From Limonium bicolor (lineage: Eukaryota > Streptophyta > Magnoliopsida > Caryophyllales > Plumbaginaceae), in the NCBI GenBank assembly GCA_023374045.1, contig CM041778.1:402626438-402690437 (forward strand): DNA of 64,000 bases, read 5' to 3'. Numbering within the stretch: position 1 is the first letter of the stretch; each line of letters begins with the position of its first letter. Shown piece by piece: positions 9,901 to 23,268 of this stretch. The notes under the pieces are model-generated. The model worked only from the letters and a program-made list of their open reading frames with translations, was not told the origin of the DNA and made no database searches. The position numbers were made by a program, and so were the translations under genes.

Positions 9901-11052
9901 TTTCATTCACGATACTACAATACTACACAAGTATACATACATACGCACAGTACAATACATGCTTGGAAGACAATACGAGTCAACCAATACTTACTTACCA
10001 TCTTCCAGAATACACATACACCGTACATACTCATTACATACTCAATACGCAATACGGAGATACAATTCTCCAATACATACAAAGGTCCAGTTAGCTTCAT
10101 TACACACCCGGGTTAATCGGGTGTTTGGTACTCTTTTACTTCCGGTCAATGACTTACAATAGTCAAGACCAATACACATACAATACTTACTTCTTACATA
10201 CTTTACTTCCAATTAAGTCAGTATGACCTCCGGGCAGGGATTACTACATCCCACCACCGGGCTTTAGGGTGGCCCACTAATCCAGGATGCTACCCATTCA
10301 AGGGAATTGGTCCATGGAAAAGATTACAGCCAGGATTTGGATCCAACCTCTTGTGTTTCCTTATCCTCACGCGTGGCCGAAACTATATCGGACTTCTACT
10401 CATTCCATTTTACTCATTACTCAAGTTAGGAGTTTGAGTGTTAGGAATTAGTAGAAGTCAGTACTTCATTCCCATACATACATACAATACACAAGTGCAC
10501 AACACTTACACATACTTCTCATTTCCATTCATTCATTTCATGAATTATACAAACTAATTGTTCAAGAAGATACAACAAGAACAAATAGTTCAAACACAAT
10601 TAAGTGCAATATAAATCCGATTCGTGCATTTATCTTATTGGTGATCACATAAGCACACAAATCGGGGTAACCAAGTTAGGATACAGGGCATGAAGAAATC
10701 ATACCGTACACCGTCGTTTTCGCACTACCGGTTTCCTTTGGTGATCAACTATTTGATCCCTACACATACACCAAGTAGTATGATCAATGATCTATTATTG
10801 ATCTAACTTACTCCTTCATTGATACTTTCAATGTATACTTACTACTTCATTATTTTCATACGTGGTTATCAAACCATTCTTTTCCTTATTACTTCTTAAG
10901 CTTGCTTCCTTACCCATTTACTTACTTTCTTACCATTATTACTTCATTAATGGTGTATCTACATATATATGCATATATGTATGTAGGCATATATATAATA
11001 TATATGTATATATGATTACTATAATCATATAATTAAAACATTTTTTTTTACT

Positions 11053-11368
11053 CGACCGGACTTGCGACCGACCTTGCAAGTCCGGTCCATTCCAGTAGCT
11101 ATCAGTACGGGAAATTTCTGGCTCGACCGAACTTGCAAGTCCGGTCGCAAGTTCGGTCCATTCCAGTAGCTTGCGTTACGGAAATTTTTCTGGCCGACCG
11201 AACTTGCAAGTCCGGTCGCAAGTTCGGTCCATTCCCGAAGGTTTCAGACGGGAGAATTTTCTGGTCCGACCGAATTTGCATGTCCGGTCGATTCCAGAAG
11301 GTTTCCCGTCTTTGTAAATCTGGGCTCGACCGAACTTGCAAGTCCGGTCGCAAGTCCGGTCCGGCCCA
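11053..11368 (+). repeat. Array of hairpin-forming repeats in layer-2 left LTR
   Basis: About five units of roughly 75 bp. The best units contain the arm GACCGAACTTGC, a 10-base spacer, then GCAAGTTCGGTC, a perfect 12-bp inverted repeat. Units are separated by CATTCCAGTAGC-like and GAAATTTTCTGG-like spacers. The copy at 51683-52000 differs by gain and loss of a 12-bp GCAAGTCCGGTC module. Confidence 0.8.
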
Positions 11369-12056
11369 GTACTTCAGGTTTGAAATCTGTTTTCAACTGA
11401 TTTATTTACCCATTACTTCCCCAATCTTTACCAATACTTCCCCACATGTTTACCACTGATTTAGATGCTCTAAATCACCTTAATTCATTCTCCAAACTTG
11501 CTACTCCATTCTTACACAACTTACTCAATATTTTCTCATTTCATCTCAACACTTATACTAGTTCCCATTTCACCAATGTTACAGATCTTGCTTTTTCCTC
11601 AAATGCTTCAAATTTTCAACCTAACCTTTATCATTCAATACCCTTACTACCAATACCACTACTAATATCCTCATTACATTACCTTCCACTCAATCCTTCC
11701 CATTATCTAGCTCCTTTCAAAATCTGTTACAAAGTGGTTTACTTCACACTTTAGGCTCTCCAAGCACACCTAGTTTCTCCTAGTTCCTCCAATGCATTAT
11801 ACTACTTCTTGCTACAGATTTTACACTTTCACATACCCATACCACAAGTACCAATCCATAGTTACTAAATATCTCCACTAACTTCAATACACACCTTGGT
11901 TCTCCTATTCACCAAGTCATCCATAATTGTACATATTCCTACCAAAATTTTGCCATAGCTCATCTACTTTTCTTACTTAGCCACACATACACCTTCTCAC
12001 CAAATTCATGCCTATTCTAGCCACACCCATACAAGGGTCCTACCAGCAATCATTAC

Positions 12057-15000
12057 TGAAATACCCCAAAGATTTATTATCTTAATTAATAAGGATTAAA
12101 TTAAAGCATGAGCAATAATTGCTATAAACATTATGGTATAAAATATATAGTCGAAGATGGACATTTAATTATATACTAAATCTCTAATCAGAGAGAGAAT
12201 ATTATTAAGGAGAAATCAACTCCTAAATTTTAATATCTCATGTAACATATTAGTACATATATCAATACCACTAATATCACTCAATAAATTATATAAATAT
12301 TTTATATAGTCTAAATGAATCATAGATACAATACCTATACTCATAAACATACTTTGAGACTAAAAATACCATAAGTCACTATGTAACACATAATTATATT
12401 CACATACATACATATACACAATTGATAACTATCAAAAAAATAAATAAATATATATATATACATTATACACAATTGATGCCACAATATTAGGAGAATGAAA
12501 ATTTCAAATTCCCTCCATCTTTTTCTCCTTTGCCGGCTGCCTACATGGGAAAAGAGAGAACACAAAACATTAGAGAATAAATAACAAGTAATATAGTACA
12601 ATTCAAGTACAAAAACTAGACTTACCCTTCCTTACCTTTACCTTTTCCCATGCTCTCGATTTCCATCCAGTCTAGGACGTCACTACTTGCATTCCATCAC
12701 TTCAGCCCACCTTTCCCTTCTATCTCACATGCCAGTACACCTCCCTTCTTGCTTCCAGTCTCGGCTACAGCAACAACAGGAAAAAAAAAACGTAAGTTCT
12801 TCATCCTTCCTTCCCTTGTTATGACTTCATGGCAAAGACTCCATTAATCCTTCTCACACCTTTTCAGCCTTTTCTCCTCTCTGATTACAGCAGCAAGATA
12901 AGGTGACCTTATCCTCTCATTCATCGGCTCACAAACAGCAGAACAACAACAAAGGAAAATGGTAATAAACAACTTCATTTCTTCTTTCTCTTCTTCACGG
13001 TTTTACTCCCCTCTCTTTACCAGGTTTTTCTCCATTTTTACTACATACTACAGCTCACTCATTCCCCCTTATAATACAGCAACACCCTCAATTTTATCCC
13101 TCTCATTCTCGGTAGAAATCAACAAGAACAGCAACACCAAAAACAAGGTAATGTTACCACCCCTTCTCTTATTCCTTGCGGTTCTTTTTCAGCAACCTTC
13201 TGCCTGATTTTCCTCCATATCCTCTGCATAAAGCTGTCACTCTTCTCCTCCTTAAGACAGTAATAGCCATCTACATTCCTTCTGATTTCCAAGCTGAAAC
13301 AACGAGGAGCATCAGCTTAAAACAAGGTAAAAACCTCTCCTCCACCCTTACATCATGTCCGAAAATGTACAACTTTTGACACCTTCCTTGACCTGTTTTT
13401 GCCCACATATGGAGGTCCCTTCCCAGCTGTTTTATTAAGCAAGAACTACACCAAGAACACACCAAAGGAGGGCTGTGAAACAAGGTAAAACCGAGATTAT
13501 TCATGACTGTTTTAAGCCTTCCTCCTTCTTGATTTTTAGAGACAAAAGCCGAAGTTTTCCTCCTTGTCTAGCTGTCCGAAAATGCATTGTTTTTGACTCT
13601 TTTTCTGCTTCCCTATGCTCCTGTATGGAGGCTCTTTCCAGCCCTTCCACTGAGCAAACTACACAAAAAATCCACCATAGATGGGCTGTGAAGCAAGGTG
13701 AGAACCGAGACTCCCTTCTCTGTTTTTGGCTTCTTCTTCTTCCCATTTTCTGCGTGAAATGAAAACATATGCCCTCTGCTACAGGTGACCGAGAATACTC
13801 ATAAGAATCTCCAGAAAAATCTGCAAGTAAGGCCCCTCTTTTGAAGTTCAAAAGCTACTTCTTAAAAACCACTGGAACTAGTACTTTGTATGTAAATGAT
13901 TTAGTCTTCTTCCTTGTTCTGGCGACAACCGAATGGGATTTAAACTCATCTAAAACAACGTGAGCTCAAGGCTGAAGTCCAAGGTGAAATAACAAGTGTT
14001 AAGGAGCCGAGAAGGACTTGTGCTGGTTGAAAATATTGGGTGACTTAAACAGAGGTAATTATACTACTACCTAATTACGCTCAAGTCCGTTAATTTGTAA
14101 TATGACAAAACCGGGAGTATACATCAGTATATGTAGTGCGGTTTATATTTTGGTTGTATGTAGAAATTAATAGCTAGATGTTAGGATGGTGAGATTTTCT
14201 TGGTAATTTAATTAAGGTAAGAGTGTTTAAAACACTTCTTTAATGCTCTAAAATCTACTAAATTGCAAACTAATGTAAGGCCGTAGATAAATGGTTGTGT
14301 GTGTGTGCAATTAAATGTAAAATTCATGGAGAAAATTAAGGATTATGTATTTGATGAGTAAGGTGGTTACTAATGGTCTACTGAAGTATATTTATAAATT
14401 ATTAATGGGAGGAAAAAAATGGTTTAAGGAACTAATTATATAAATTGAATAAACCGAGGGAGTAGGTATTGGTGTGTATACTAGCTAAATCCTAAAAATG
14501 TGCAGAGCTAAATACTTATTTAGTGAGGCTAAATGCTAATGGCTTAATTAAGTTTATTTATAGGTGATTAAGGAAGGAAAGTGAAAGAAAGTAGTTTATA
14601 GAGGGTAATTATAAATTGTGGAGCAAAAACCGTGAGTTATGGTGTTGTTTGAGACATTTTGATGTCACTTAATAATCGTTATTATGCTATTATTAAAGCC
14701 ATGTAATTAGGCTATGTTGTTGTGGATATTTTGAGCTTTAAATAACTGTTAATACATTATTGGATTGATTTAAAGGTCAAATAAGTTTCTGGTGTAAAAT
14801 TATGATACTAGTAAATGTAACTACTTAGGCATACACTAGAAAAATATTGGTATATTTATAAGCTTATGACATGGTTCAAATAATTTAAAACCCTATATAA
14901 TGTCTAAGTAAATAAATAAATTATATATGGGGTCAAAACATAATTAAAAAGAAATATGGAACATTAAAAAAAAATAGAAACCGAGAGGGATGATCTTCGG

Positions 15001-17992
15001 AAGTTTATAAATATAAAATGTGAATTTTATGAGATTAGGGGTTAAATGTAAAAATAGAGTATTAATTGGAGTACTTTCGTAAATAAAAACAAATCAGGTG
15101 AAAGGAATATTTTAGGTGGTCAACCTTGACCACAAGTGAGGTTTGACCAAATTAAAATGATAAGAATAATTATTTTGAGTATTTAAAGAAATATTAAGTC
15201 AAGAATAACATTTATAAAAAGATAAAGGGGAGTTTGTGTAATTACCGAAATTATAATGATTAGAATGTAAATATTAAAAACCTTTGGGGGTTTGTGGGAA
15301 TTTTAGAGAAATATTGGGTTGGTTTAATGATTTAATTAATGAAGGGTTATAGTATGGGTTAAGTATTAAATTGTAACAATTATAAAGTTTATGGGTAGGT
15401 AATGTAATTACCATAAAGCTGGGGTATAAAAACGGACTTTATAAACCTTGGGGGTTAGTTTGTAGTTCTAGAAAATTTTGGGTTCAAAATGAGATTTAAA
15501 TAATTAGAGTGTATATTGTAAAGTCTTAAGTATAGAGTTAAAAGGTTATAAAATAAAATAGGTTATAGTGTAATTTAAAGAAATATATGATGGACAAATA
15601 AAATTGGGTAAAATAGTGGTATGTCTGATAATATTTTTATATATGCACATGTATATTATAACGTTTAAATACCCTAGGTTATAAGTAATGAGGTTAATAA
15701 GGTAATAAATATAACAAATGGGATAGTTTTATAAATAATCAAGTGTGTGGGAAAGGGATTGTTATTACCGAAAATAATTATGGGGTGTTTAGGAAATTTT
15801 AAATTTGGACAGAATATATTATAAGTCTTGGATATAATATGACATTATATTAAATGAAAGAATATATTATAAGGGGGTTATTAAGGAATAACTATGCATT
15901 ATAAGCATTTACATAAATGATGGGTTAAGATGAGAATTTCGGAAGTATATTGTATGGTTGGAATTTTATTATAAGAGGGACCTATAAAATATTGTGTGAA
16001 TTTATAACATGGCATGAGGGCATAAGGTGGATAACAAGCCACATACGGAATTACGCTATTACAAGTAGAAACGTGAATATAACGACAACTGTATTATAAA
16101 TATACAGTGGTATAACATTTTACATACCGTAACAAGGTGTGAAAAACAAATGACGTATGTCTACAACTATAATGTATATACGTACATAAGTGTATGCACA
16201 TAAATATTCATGCAAGCTGTATCGATAAAACGTAAGGTATCCCGTATACGAAATGTTTAAATGTCATGCATGCGTGCACATAACATTATTTCCCGCATGC
16301 ATGCAACCCGACAATACGTAAACAAATTGTAAACGTAACCTCCATGTAATAAGTGTTAACGTCGTAGCAATAAATACATACTCGTAAACTATAACGAGTA
16401 GTTAAAATCTATAACCCTAAGATTAACGACCATTCAGTTAAACAAGAGATCAACTAAGGGTTGACTACGGGAGGGAAGTAAAAGCTTGGTCTAGGATGGT
16501 TAAGTGAGTTTGAATTGTATACTATATTAGAACAATGTATGTACCAGAGGTACGAGTTAAATACGAGCATTGTGAACGGTAGAGGCTACGCGGGGTTGCT
16601 ACGCGAGCGCTCGACGGTGTACGGTATGTTTATTGTGTGGTCCGAACCTCTGAGGGAAGCCTCGGTTCGGTATTGATTGACTATGTGACAAGAGCGATAT
16701 GTTTGCTATGCATGATGTGTGGATTATTTATAAGGTTGGTAAGCGATTATTATGTGCGCGACGTCTTCGGACAATTTACTATGATTGTTTATGCGTTGGA
16801 ATACTAATATTCGGGAACTTTATCCTAACTGACCTAAGTAAAACACTTAGGAACGAGACTCGGGATCCCCAGTCTCTAGAGCTTGATATTCGAACATGAT
16901 TATAACTAGATATTCTAGGGAAGTACATGAGGCTTCAAAGGTAATGGTAAACTTCTTAGACCTAAGATTTACTTAGGGTAGTTGATTAAGGATTAATCAT
17001 ACTGGAGAGTGTTGGTTATGGTAATGGTATAGGAATCCAATTAGTTCGACTAGTTGGTTGCGCATTGGTGATCACCGGAGTATAACGTCCGTATCGGACC
17101 GACTCCCTCTATATTCCGACGGGCCTAGATAGACTGTTGGACCAGGGTGCCGACTTTGGCACACGGCTTCGGCCATTCATGGACGCCTTTATTAGGCAAG
17201 TGGAAGCCCGGGGTTCGATTGATCCTTGGCAATGAGCACTTCGTGTGTACGGGAGGACTACTGTCCAGTAGGTTATTTCGGGTTGTCCCAACGACACCCA
17301 TGGATATTGAGAGTAAGACTAATGGTGAACATAATTTAAGGAAAAATACTAACATCTCGATGGAAGTACTACGCGTTTGTATGAATGTTTACAGTACATT
17401 GGTGATCGCATGTACGTGGATTGTATGTAATGTATGGATTGTCACTTGATGGATTCTGTATGCTTATGCATGTTATTTACTGCTGTTATATAAACTGTAA
17501 AATGAACCAGCATGTAATCAACCTCATGTTCAGACGGCTAATTGACCTAAGTGACCTAAAGGGTCTAGGATTACACTTTAGCATACCAGCATATAGTTTG
17601 CTGAGCCCCTTTTGGGGCCAACCCATTTCAGGTTGTGGATCGGGACGTGAAGCCGGAGTGCGGGAATATGGGTAGACGACCTCGACTTTTATTTATCGCA
17701 TGTTTATATTAATCGGTTAGCACGTTGAAATTCTGGGAACTCTTTAAATGCTCACTTGTCATAGGTATTGGTTGTATATAGGATAATGTAATCATATCTC
17801 GTTCATCACTGCGGTTAGTGTTGTGTCATGTTAGATTATGGTTATGCTTTTTACTTGCATGGGCGAGTAATGGCATGTGACACCCAAGTGAGGATTAATG
17901 TAGTTTAACTTCCGCTGTGAGACGTCTCTAATTATGCTACGGAGTTATTATACGAGAGTGATTATTCCGAGATTAGTGAGTGGGGTGTTACA
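12057..17992 (+). repeat. 5' LTR of layer-3a element
   Basis: Compared with the 3' LTR, the first 3.24 kb differ by only about 5 bp in length. The stretch from about 15300 to 17992 is shorter by about 68 bp through many separate 1-3 base losses. Small open frames in the pyrimidine-rich part (12650-13850) repeat in the other LTR and look like chance frames, not genes. Confidence 0.92.
13356..13710 (+). repeat. Imperfect ~217-bp tandem duplication in the LTR
   Basis: Two diverged units start with TGTCCGAAAATG (13356 and 13573). Each runs through TATGGAGG, CTTCCCAGC or CTTTCCAGC, and GGGCTGTGAA to (A/G)CAAGGT(A/G)A. The same pair is at 24929-25288 in the 3' LTR. The unit ends resemble plant splice donors (AAG|GTAA, AAG|GTGAG). 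Confidence 0.65.
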
Positions 17993-17996
17993 AAAG

Positions 17997-18024
17997 TGGT
18001 ATCAGAGCGGTACTCCGCTCTGAT
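17997..18024 (+). other. tRNA-iMet primer-binding site overlapping a hairpin
   Basis: TGGTATCAGAGC (17997-18008) lies 4 nt after the LTR. ATCAGAGCGG, loop TACT, then CCGCTCTGAT (18001-18024) make a perfect 10-bp stem containing most of the PBS. Confidence 0.85.
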
Positions 18025-21000
18025 GACGAGATATTAGGATTAAGACAGTGAGCGTGGACTTGGGAAATACAGGAAACGTCTGTGAGGTACGAACCGCTGG
18101 TCTTAAACGAACCAGTGTCTTAGCAATGCTAAATGTAAAATATTAGCCTTAATGGATATCGGTGTTATTGATTTCTATACCGTAAACTACCGAGAATAAT
18201 ACGACATAGCGTATTACGGGTGCCGAGAAGTGGCATGTCGGGGGTGATGGAGGCCTATAACCCCGACTAGCGTTGAGACGGCAGTCGCCGCCACACTAGC
18301 TTGATGGAAGAACATCCCGGAAACAGGTGGTACCCTACCCGCCGCTGCCGCATCTCGAGTATCACCCATAGAGACAATGTAATGGATGACGCCGAGTAGA
18401 CAGACAGAAGAAACCCTTCTATTCGGAAGATCAATGCGGTTGCCATAGTCACCGTGACATCAAGACAATAGAAGAGCTTGTTATACGATGAGTCATTAAG
18501 GACCGGGGGTCCCGATAGCTACATGCTAATCTAGAAGCGTATTATACGCGGTGAAGAATATTACTTAAACATAACTTTGAAGAGGGATAGGAATCCATGG
18601 GACAATCAGGTCATTTTATAATTAGACATTGAACCCTGCCCAGTTAACCCGAGGGAAGCACGCACGAGTGCACCTAAAGATCAAAGGATAGAAGAACGAG
18701 TTATAGACGGCTACCAAAATGCATAACATACGGAACCAAAGGCTACATAGAAGTCTCTCCCAGGATGGGAATAGCTTCAACCGGATACGACCTAGAAGGC
18801 CCAGTTAAATCTGACCTACAATGATAATAACTATATGAGCTTACGAGCTAAACTCCTAAAATTACTATAACTCAGCGCTCAAGAAGAGGAATATCGTACC
18901 AAGGACAACTAGAGTGATCCATCTGCTGAACCCGTAGCACCACGAGGTAGCCACGCGGAGCAGACCCCAGCCGATATGAGCTACTAGGAGGGGAAAGGAG
19001 TCATCAGGGGCAGAATACCTCAAATTTTGTGGGAACCTTAGGCGCTGGTACAAGTACGCAGCGCGATCTAGGTAACCGCACATCCTTAACTTAATAAATT
19101 TACTGCAAAAACATGCGTCAGAACCTCCTCCTACCACGAAGGAGTTTAAAACAAAATTCAGAAAGAGCCTAGCTAACTCATAAAACCTAGAAATAGAATT
19201 GCCTTAGAAAACTTACCATACCTTAATGAACCGAAATAACTCCAATACTACCCTTTTTAAAACAAATCATCTAAACCATACTCAAACGACCGAAGCGTCA
19301 GTGAAACAAACAATACCGGGAACCGATGACTCAACCTGCCTGGCGCGCTTTCTACAGCAAGCGCTATAGCCAATGCTATACTCACAATTCTGTCTACCTC
19401 GCGCACTTGCTACAGCAAGTGCTACAATGATCGCTACAATTATGGTTACAATTATGGCTACAGTTATGACTACTATCACAACTATAACTATAACGACAAA
19501 TACAACTTCAGTACGAATCTCGTAGTTGCAACCACTGCTACGACTACAGCTGCAATTATAACTATAACTATGATTGCAACTGTAACTACAAGAATAACGA
19601 CAGTTAGGATTGGATTCTACAAGACCGTGTAGGTCATGACTACCGGTAAACACTAAATATTCATACAATTATAGTACAAATTCTATAACTACAACTTGTC
19701 ACCATAGGGTCACAAAACCCTTAGAATATGGAAACTACAACCACAGAAGGACCCGACGAGTCCGCACACTACAACTAAAGGGCATACTCTAGCCCGTTGC
19801 AAACTACAACCATTGAAACAAAAATCAATCATAACATCGGCCTATGAGCCAAACATCATAACATGCTTGGTAAATCATTTAATGGTTTGAAATTGACGTG
19901 GGAAGTGGAACTTGATTCGGTACAGGTCAAGGGAAGCTGAACACAAATTGGGGTGAAAGGATAGTCCAACACTGATACTGATCACATCAGGGTCGGATGA
20001 TTCCTGAAACACTTGACAAGTGGTCGCAATTAATTATATTAGGAATAAACAAGGAACCGAAGTATAACAGCTGCAGACAGCTAAAATACACACAATCTAA
20101 CAAATATAAGGTGTCAAATATGAATACTCGTGAATAACAATCACTCTCGAATGTATATATATAAAGAACGGTGGTGGAACATAACCACGTGACAATTGGG
20201 ACAATGCTACCCCATAATGGCATACGCCAATACATAATAAATATTGGAAGAGGAAAAGAACATACTAGTCCTTAGTAGGACCAACATTGACAATGTTACA
20301 TTACAATGCAATTAATACTTCAACCGATAACAACCTTAAACGCGAATCGGAGCTGAACACTTGAATAATTACCACCCAAAGCACTAACCATACCAAGGGA
20401 TGCCATAACCAACTAGGGGCGAACAGCTGACAAATTACAGTTACACACTGATAGTTCTTTTGATCACGCCGATCATTGAATGAGAGTTCCGAATGAAAAG
20501 AGAATGGCTACCGCCATTGGCGTCCCGCCAAACGATTGATAAAAAAAAGAAGAGGAAATGCGTGTTTGATACATGTCGTCTAATAACATAATGTCTGTCA
20601 GGGAAAGGACTATACAAGTTAAAAAAATGGTAAACAGTCTGAACGACGATACAAGATAATAAGTCTAAATGTATAAAAACACAAGTTTCAAGTGGGAGTA
20701 CTCAATGTACATGAGAAGAACACAAGTCTAGGAGGGCGAAAATATAGCCTCTGACTACCTTCCAATATGTACCAATTGAACTGTGATATTTAAAAATGAT
20801 ATGACAATTAATGGGAACGGGTTAAAATCAAGCCACAATAGAGACTTTAAAAAAAAAGAAAAAGAAAAAAAAAAGAAAAAAGAAAACACAAATCTTCCCC
20901 TACAGAGCTTAGAATTTACACCAAGTAATGCGACCTAAGGATAGGGTAAAGTTAGAAAAATCATAATGCACACCGTAGATAACGTGCATAACCTACTAAC

Positions 21001-22914
21001 TTATGAATAAGAGCAAGAAACAACGGATAATCGTTGAACCGTGCGCATAGTAACCAGCTAACAACAGTTAGGATCAACACATAAGTAACTCCAACGAAGA
21101 ACTTGCTAAACAATAAAACAACAATAACTTACCAATACGAGGAGTCGTAAATACCTTTAAAACAACAGTGAACTCACGTCAATAACAAAGCCAATGACGA
21201 AGGAGAAAGACCACCTCGTACCGCTCGGAAGCAAACCTTACCATTAGGGCGAGATATCACAAACACCTGTTGAATGAAGGACACATAATTACACCCTTGG
21301 GCTGAGAACCCGAAGAACCGGAAGGAAATTCCCTTGGGACACCCCCAACACGAATCAATGAGGGAGATTGACAATAGAATACTTCACGAACGCGTGACGG
21401 ACACTACGAGTGTACGAAACGAGATATGGGATGACCGCACTCCATGGGAGCTTGTGGGCTTGACAGACTCATTTATGGGTTAGTCAAGTAAGTAGTAATG
21501 TATCAGTAAGGTACCCCATACATGTAAACAAGTAGTGTAAGAAACGCAAGAAGTAGTCAACTCCATACCAAGATCAATGATGCAAACCTAGACCAACATA
21601 AATAACTACCTAAGTAAATTAACGAGAAGAGTTCCAATTGAACCAACGAGATCAGAGGTACCAAAAGCCTTGGGTAGAACACGACTAAGTCGTAACTCCG
21701 CAAAGAAATGGTTAACACGCAATAACATCAAAGGAAACCTCTCGAAAGAGGAGAGAGTTGGTAGTCAACCTAACGACAGCTATGAAAACCCATTAAAGGG
21801 GCGAAGAAGCATAGCTAAAACTCTCATAAGGTTCAACAACTGTTTTACACTAACACAATACTTTACATTCAAAAGAACCTACTTAAGAATGGGAATCGCC
21901 AATACTCTCCAACAGAGAACACAAACAATACCGATTGAAGTAACAATCTTGTGTACCCGAATCAAGGGCAACGATACGCCTTCACCTACAAAGGGGGCTG
22001 AACGTAAGTACACCAATACTCAATAAGAGAGGCAAAACTAGTGCTCTAGCAGATGCCTAAAACTATAGAGCAATTATCACAATAACTTGACTGTCGAATC
22101 GATTGAAATATGGTACACACAGAAGCAACCATTATAAGCAACCTTTAGAATTAATACATTGGCAAAGACCAGACGAGTGGAACTCGCCTAGAACTCAAAT
22201 GATGAGAAACAAATCGTGCGCAGGCTATACAAACAGCCTAGACCGTCAGAGGACATACTCCAAAATAAATATGGCGTTCAACGTTATAACCCACACAAGA
22301 ACTCATAAATGCACAATCATACTCTTATTAAATAACATGTAAAGATAGAAAGGATATAAAATATACCAGAGGAAAAATGCCTCAATTGCCAAGGAACATA
22401 CCCATATGGGATGTCAAGGAGGGCAATGCTCAATATAAACTCAACAATGGATTCCCTAACAAAAGCGGGGAGAACAATATGTTGAATATACAATATATGA
22501 CAACACAAAGTATATAACAAATATTATGATCAATGTATTACTCCGGAACAAAACAACCTGGATACACGGGACGACAAGAATTAACTTCGTAAATTTATAA
22601 GCTTATACATTTAAAACTTCAGAGAGCACTAATGTCATACTTCACCTCAACTAGAAACAAATGAGTGAAGATAATAACAATTCCAAATATATTCCACCCA
22701 AGCCATCAAGAACGTCTGGACATGACTTAGACCTAATCATGTGTATTACAATAAATGATACATCGATTAAGATACCTCAGTTCCTAATTAAGCAAAGACC
22801 GCGGATGACACTGTCATATTGCAACGAAGTTGGCAATAAATTTCTACTAATAATCAGCTATAATATGTCCTTAGGAATGAAAAAGGCAAACCAAGTCCTA
22901 TGTACACGGGCCTG
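18025..22914 (+). other. Degenerate interior of layer-3a element, no intact gene
   Basis: No reading frame of family length and no clear gag, protease or RT motif. Some blocks match the layer-2 interior (19403-19422, 19886-20010 and 21365-21570). A purine-only low-complexity tract of A and G is at about 20850-20890. Lack of genes may reflect decay or the indel excess seen in the adjoining LTR part. Confidence 0.6.
19404..19616 (+). repeat. TAYAAY-rich low-complexity tract (Tyr/Asn-rich if translated)
   Basis: Tandem TAC/TAT-AAC/AAT codon-like pairs. In one plus frame the first half reads as alternating Tyr, Asn and Gly. After one shift the second half is Tyr/Asn/Cys-rich. It could be a relic of a low-complexity protein segment or a simple repeat. 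Confidence 0.5.
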
Positions 22915-23235
22915 CACCTCATTATGGAGCGAGTGGGCCCAATAAAACGTATTTGGGAGAGCGCACAGGTATTCTATACCTTTGGCTGAGAAATACGCGC
23001 CTCACCCTTCGCATTTTGCCTTAAGATGACGAGAGATCGACCCGTCTCTCAGATATGAGAAGACTCCACTCCAATGTTTCAATATGGAAATGAGGGAGAC
23101 CAAGAACAAGACCATTAAAAGGGTCAAAGTCCATTGGTCAAACCATGAGGCAAAAAGGCCACATGAGAGTTGGAGAACTCCATGAGAGCCAAGTATCCAG
23201 CGCTTTTCTCATAGCGACTGTGTGATACTTTGGGG
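22915..23235 (+). pseudogene. Integrase C-terminal remnant of layer-3a element
   Basis: Short matches in shifting plus frames to the host integrase C-terminus at 177-779. LIMERVGPI corresponds to LITERVGPL. KNKTIKRVKVHWSNHEAK corresponds to RNKTIKMVKVLWSNHE. Then follow GAGAGTTGGAGAACTCC and ATGAGAGCCAAGTATCC, corresponding to the WELEDSMRDKYP part. Frameshifts of one base separate the fragments. It ends just before the first AAGGGGGGTAGA motif (23253-23268). Confidence 0.75.
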
Positions 23236-23252
23236 GTCACGGGGCGTAACCC

Positions 23253-23268
23253 TTTTAAGGGGGGTAGA
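23253..23268 (+). other. Upstream PPT-like motif
   Basis: TTTTAAGGGGGGTAGA, identical to the terminal polypurine tract at 23609-23624, but 340 bp upstream and right after the integrase relic. Confidence 0.6.

Larger units (their letters stand above)
9301..12056 (-). repeat. Left (3') LTR of layer-2 element, first part
   Basis: Near-identical to 49919-52685. It is interrupted after CATTAC at 12056 by the element at 12057-29634 and resumes at 29640. Long open frames here (for example over 9268-10116) come from a stop-poor ATAC-rich repeat tract and are not genes. Confidence 0.92.

Noticed and set aside
9268..10116. 282-residue open frame on the plus strand
   Set aside because: It spans an element border and an ATAC-rich, stop-poor LTR tract; no family motif, and a second shorter version occurs in the other LTR.
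18267..18452. Short minus-strand frames across 18000-22500 as genes
   Set aside because: All are under about 130 residues, without motifs, inside a degenerate element interior.
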